Below, in pieces: positions 7,008-9,721 of a stretch of DNA of 9,721 nucleotides. The notes below the pieces were generated by a model. That model was given only the letters and a program-made list of their open reading frames with translations. It did not search any database and had not been told where the DNA came from. Position numbers and translations under genes: made by a program. The stretch is from an uncultured Alphaproteobacteria bacterium (lineage in GTDB: Bacteria > Pseudomonadota > Alphaproteobacteria > RF32 > CAG-239), in the NCBI GenBank assembly GCA_900540425.1, contig UQFU01000063.1:1-9721 (forward strand), given 5' to 3'. Positions within the stretch are counted from its first letter, which is position 1. The number at the start of each line of letters is the position of its first letter.

Positions 7008-8096
7008 TTATTCTTTGTAACGACGGTCAAAACGCGGATTTTTTCCCAGTCGGGAAAGAACTTCATACGCTATGGTTCCGGCATCGCGTCCCATGTCGTC
7101 CAAGGTATATTCTTCATCAAGCAAAATTGCCATATCGCCGACCTGCACGTCCTCCAGGCCGGTTATGTCGACAATCAGATTATCCATGGAAACACGCCCC
7201 AGCACTCTTCCTTCGCAGCGTTTGCCGCCATTAACAAAATAAACCTTTCCGACATTGGAAAGTGAGCGCGGCAAACCATCGCCGTAACCGGCAGAAACGA
7301 TAGCCAGCCGGCGCGGCGAATTGGCGCGATAGGTGGCTGAATAACCGACAAAATCTCCTTCCGGCAGATCGGCCAGCTGCAAAACCGGCGCTGTCAGCCT
7401 GATGACCGGGCGCATAATATTCCGCCGGTAGGGTGCCGTATTGATTCCATACATGGCCGCTCCGAGGCGCACCATGTCAAAATGAAATTCCGTTCCCAAG
7501 AATACGCCGTCCGAAGCCGAGAGCGAGCCGGGAAGCTCCGGAAAATAAGTCCGGCGCAGGCGGGTAAATTCTTCTAATTGGCGGGCATTCATAAAATGCC
7601 CCTGAACATCGGCACAAGCCAAATGCGACATAACCATTCCAAATTCCCGGCAATCCGTTTGGTCCAGCTGCTGCAAATCCTTTTCCCGGAAGCCGAGGCG
7701 GTTCAACCCGGTTTCAACATGAATAACCGGCTTAACGCCTTTAATCCGGTGTTGTTTCCAATATTCAAACTGGGGCAGACAGCTGACAACCGGCGTCAGG
7801 CCGGCAGCGGAAAACAGCTCAAGATTGTCATCGCCCATGCCTTGCAGCACATAGATTTGAGCATCGGGGACAAACGGGCGGATTTTGGCGCCTTCGACCG
7901 CGTGAGCCACAAAAAAGCTGCGGCAGTTTCCGTGCCAATACAAATAAGCGGCGACTTTTTCCGCTCCCAAGCCATAAGCATCGTCTTTAACCACGGCAGC
8001 GGCAACCGAACCGGCGGCCAGTTTCTGCAGTTCCTGATAATTTGCCAAAACGGCAGCGAGGCTTATTTCCAAAACAGGTCTTGTCAAAAGTGTCAT
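7008..8096 (-). CDS. alr: Alanine racemase
   Basis: Alr is a cytoplasmic PLP enzyme that interconverts L- and D-alanine, supplying D-alanine for peptidoglycan. The 362 residues are of usual length, with a TIM-barrel N-domain and a beta C-domain. Key positions are visible: the PLP lysine K37 in AVVKDDAYGLG (34-44), with Y41; H158 in M-S-H-L-A; R210 in M-V-R-L-G-A-A-M-Y-G (phosphate-side Arg); GYSATYRA (251-258); the catalytic tyrosine Y271 in AGYGDGLPR (269-277); and the MD pair (304-305) in GRVSMDNLIVDIT. After the PLP lysine the residue is Asp where Ala is usual. A GGAG stands 11 bases upstream of the ATG, which is a long spacing. The gene diverges from tatD with 36 bp between start codons. 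A catabolic paralogue (DadX) cannot be excluded, but no dadA neighbour is present. Confidence 0.96.
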   Translation of the reverse strand: MTLLTRPVLEISLAAVLANYQELQKLAAGSVAAAVVKDDAYGLGAEKVAAYLYWHGNCRSFFVAHAVEGAKIRPFVPDAQIYVLQGMGDDNLELFSAAGLTPVVSCLPQFEYWKQHRIKGVKPVIHVETGLNRLGFREKDLQQLDQTDCREFGMVMSHLACADVQGHFMNARQLEEFTRLRRTYFPELPGSLSASDGVFLGTEFHFDMVRLGAAMYGINTAPYRRNIMRPVIRLTAPVLQLADLPEGDFVGYSATYRANSPRRLAIVSAGYGDGLPRSLSNVGKVYFVNGGKRCEGRVLGRVSMDNLIVDITGLEDVQVGDMAILLDEEYTLDDMGRDAGTIAYEVLSRLGKNPRFDRRYKE

Positions 8097-8109
8097 TGTC
8101 CGTTATGCT
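8081..8109 (+). promoter_or_regulatory. Candidate promoter of tatD-tcdA, -35 inside the alr 5' end
   Basis: TTGTCA (8081-8086) and TATGCT (8104-8109) are 17 bases apart, with five and four matches to the consensus boxes. The start would be near 8116, leaving a leader of about 17 nt that contains the AAGG ribosome site (8121-8124). The -35 box lies within the first codons of the divergent alr gene. The -10 box is weak, so this is tentative. Confidence 0.4.
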
Positions 8110-8132
8110 CCATTCATCAAAAGGTTTTGATT

Positions 8133-8879
8133 ATGCAGTTTATGGACACCCACATACATTTGCAAGATTATAATGCAAACAATACCACGGAGATTATCCG
8201 GGCGGCGGAAATGGCCGGCGTCAACCGTTTTATCTGTGTCAGCGCCACAGAAGACGAATGGCCCGGGGTTCTGGAGCTGGCCGCAGCTTATCCGGGCATA
8301 ATTGTCCCGGCGTTGGGGCTGCACCCCTGGTATCTTGAGCAGACGGAAGACGGCTGGGAGAAACGTCTGGAAGAAAGCCTGAAACAGAATCCGCAGGCAT
8401 TGGTCGGAGAATGCGGTTTTGACCGATTGAAAAATCCGGATTTCGGACGGCAAAAACTTTTTTTTGAGCTGCAGCTTTCTTTGGCGCGAAAATATCGGCG
8501 CAGCCTGCTTATCCATGCCGTCAAAGCGGCGGAATGGCTGGAAGGGTTTTGGGGAATTTTGCCGGAACGCAGCGTTTTTCATGCTTTCGGCGGCCGGACG
8601 GAAATGCTGAAAAAAGTGCTGAACAGCGGCGCTTATGCCGCTTTCGGGTTTTCGATTTTTCAAAACCGAGACGGTGCGGAAATCTTAAAAACCATTCCGG
8701 CAGAGCGGATGTTGTTTGAGACGGACAGCCCGTATATGGCCGAAATCCGGGGAGAAGAAAACCAACCGCGCCTACTGCCGAAGATTGCGCTAAAAATTGC
8801 CGAAATCCGCGGCGACGATCCGGAACGGCTGGCCGCGCAGGTTTATGAAAATTCATTAAAAATCGCAGGACTTAAATAA
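8133..8879 (+). CDS. tatD: TatD-family metal-dependent hydrolase
   Basis: TatD proteins are cytoplasmic amidohydrolase-fold enzymes with metal-dependent DNase (3'-5' exonuclease) activity linked to DNA repair; the physiological role of each paralogue is often unclear. The 248 residues carry the complete metal site: D-T-H-I-H (H7, H9), G-L-H-P (H64), G-E-C-G-F-D (E93), L-L-I-H-A (H128), V-F-H-A-F-G-G (H150) and E-T-D-S-P-Y-M (D198). I chose the start at 8133 because the DxHxH motif sits at residues 5-9 as in the family and AAGG lies 8 bases upstream. The same frame stays open far upstream, to 7578, but that stretch is antisense to alr. The protein is slightly shorter than typical TatD/YcfH (about 260). 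tcdA follows after 1 base, so the two are co-transcribed and probably translationally coupled. The exact paralogue (TatD, YcfH or YjjV) is not settled. Confidence 0.93.
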   Translation: MQFMDTHIHLQDYNANNTTEIIRAAEMAGVNRFICVSATEDEWPGVLELAAAYPGIIVPALGLHPWYLEQTEDGWEKRLEESLKQNPQALVGECGFDRLKNPDFGRQKLFFELQLSLARKYRRSLLIHAVKAAEWLEGFWGILPERSVFHAFGGRTEMLKKVLNSGAYAAFGFSIFQNRDGAEILKTIPAERMLFETDSPYMAEIRGEENQPRLLPKIALKIAEIRGDDPERLAAQVYENSLKIAGLK

Positions 8880-8880
8880 A

Positions 8881-9642
8881 ATGACAGCCAATCGCAGACT
8901 TTTGCGCACCGAAGCGCTTTTGGGCAAAGCGGGAATTGAAAAACTCCAAAATTCAACCGTTATGATCGTCGGATTGGGAGCGGTCGGCGGTTATGCCCTG
9001 GAAGCGTTGGCCCGTTCGGGAATCGGGCATCTGATTTTGGTTGATTTTGACGTGATTGAGGAAACAAACGTCAATCGGCAGATTCTGGCTGTAGGCTCAA
9101 CAATCGGCATGCTCAAAACAGAGGCAGCACGAGTGCGGGTACGGGAAATTAACCCTGATTGCCGGGTGGAAATCCTGAACCTTTTTGTTAACAGCGGCAC
9201 AATTCCCGAATTGCTTTCGCATCGGGCGGATATAGTCATTGACGCTATCGACGCCCTCAATCCCAAGTGCTGCCTGATGGAAGAGTTATACCGGCGGGAC
9301 ATTCCGTTTATTTCTTCCATGGGGGCAGCGCTAAAGACCGACCCGGCGAAAATTCACTATGGCAAACTCAGCGACACCAAAAACTGCAGCTTGTCACGTT
9401 TTATTCGTAAGCGGCTGAAAAAACGCGGAATAGACATCAGCCGGATAGCCTGCGTTTTTTCTGATGAACAAAATTGTTTGAATGAAGGGGCAATTTTTCA
9501 GGATGAGGAAACAGTCAACACCGAAATCAGCGCCGGGCGGCAAGGACGTGTTCGCAATACGCTCGGTTCGATGCCGACAATAACGGCAATTTTCGGATTA
9601 ACTATTGCCAATCAGGTTATTTTACAGCTGACAAAGCCTTAA
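8881..9642 (+). CDS. tcdA: tRNA threonylcarbamoyladenosine dehydratase TcdA (CsdL)
   Basis: TcdA uses ATP to convert t6A37 of ANN-decoding tRNAs to the cyclic form ct6A; it belongs to the ThiF/MoeB/E1 superfamily and acts in the cytoplasm. The 253 residues show the nucleotide-binding loop G-L-G-A-V-G-G (31-37) followed by ALEALARSGIG. Next come the acidic V-D-F-D (54-57) with E-T-N-V-N-R-Q (61-67), K79 in G-M-L-K-T-E, and the D-A-I-D pair (121-124). The distal part has S-S-M-G-A-A-L-K-T-D-P (145-155), the TcdA-type segment in place of the ThiF/MoeB zinc-binding region, and G-S-M-P-T-I-T-A-I-F-G (229-239). The length is near the usual 250-270. AGGA stands 10 bases before the ATG. It is the second gene of a tight tatD-tcdA pair. 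Confidence 0.94.
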   Translation: MTANRRLLRTEALLGKAGIEKLQNSTVMIVGLGAVGGYALEALARSGIGHLILVDFDVIEETNVNRQILAVGSTIGMLKTEAARVRVREINPDCRVEILNLFVNSGTIPELLSHRADIVIDAIDALNPKCCLMEELYRRDIPFISSMGAALKTDPAKIHYGKLSDTKNCSLSRFIRKRLKKRGIDISRIACVFSDEQNCLNEGAIFQDEETVNTEISAGRQGRVRNTLGSMPTITAIFGLTIANQVILQLTKP

Positions 9643-9648
9643 TTTTAG

Positions 9649-9680
9649 ACAAAATATTAGTATATACTAATCATTTTTGT
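9649..9680 (+). repeat. AT-rich palindrome: terminator of tcdA or operator of the next gene
   Basis: A perfect 16-bp palindrome, ATTAGTATATACTAAT, lies at 9656-9671. It is flanked by further complementary bases (ACAAAA at 9649-9654 and TTTTGT at 9675-9680) with a small internal mismatch. As RNA this folds into an AT-rich hairpin followed by T-rich sequence, so it could end the tatD-tcdA transcript. As DNA it is a good size for a dimeric regulator site, and it sits 8 bases upstream of a candidate -35 box. The sequence alone does not decide between these. Confidence 0.6.
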
Positions 9681-9708
9681 TTACTTTTGTACTTCCGGGT
9701 GATATACT
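9680..9708 (+). promoter_or_regulatory. Candidate promoter for a gene beyond the right edge
   Basis: TTTACT (9680-9685) and TATACT (9703-9708) are exactly 17 bases apart. The -10 box has five of six consensus matches and the -35 box four. The predicted start, near 9715, lies just inside the window, so the gene it serves is not visible. It follows the palindrome at 9656-9671. Confidence 0.5.
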
Positions 9709-9721
9709 TTAGATTATGGTC

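Noticed and set aside
7578..8132. Upstream extension of the tatD frame
   Set aside because: The extension is antisense to alr and has no TatD similarity. The DxHxH motif and ribosome site place the start at 8133.

Overview
The window reads as a piece of an alphaproteobacterial chromosome, probably from an uncultured, host- or gut-associated lineage. Three things point this way: a hook protein and biotin carboxylase of alphaproteobacterial type, a hook gene behind a sigma-54 promoter (the Caulobacter arrangement), and a very cysteine-rich exported protein of a kind I associate from memory with gut Alphaproteobacteria. This placement is inference from protein character, not from a database search. 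No phage, transposon, CRISPR or defence module is visible.

Left part, minus strand (1-4110), read from right to left: a half-length EamA-family membrane protein; the flagellar hook gene flgE behind a well-formed -24/-12 promoter; a 712-residue protein of unknown family with its own near-consensus sigma-70 promoter; and a tRNA-Phe(GAA) gene ending in a perfect 19-bp inverted repeat.

Middle, plus strand (4341-7005): accB and accC, the biotin carrier and biotin carboxylase of acetyl-CoA carboxylase (first step of fatty acid synthesis), closed by a clear intrinsic terminator. A separately promoted gene follows, for an exported protein with 28 cysteines in about 202 mature residues.

Right part: an alanine racemase gene (minus strand) meets the cysteine-rich gene tail to tail with 2 bases between stop codons. 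It diverges from a tatD-tcdA pair (plus strand) encoding a TatD-family metal-dependent hydrolase and the t6A-cyclising dehydratase TcdA. The window ends in a 16-bp perfect palindrome followed by a promoter for a gene beyond the edge.

Most genes are housekeeping (fatty acid synthesis, D-alanine supply for the cell wall, tRNA modification). The least explained parts are the 712-residue protein, the cysteine-rich secreted protein, the isolated sigma-54-driven hook gene, and the edge palindrome. I do not see convincing evidence for a new multi-gene system.
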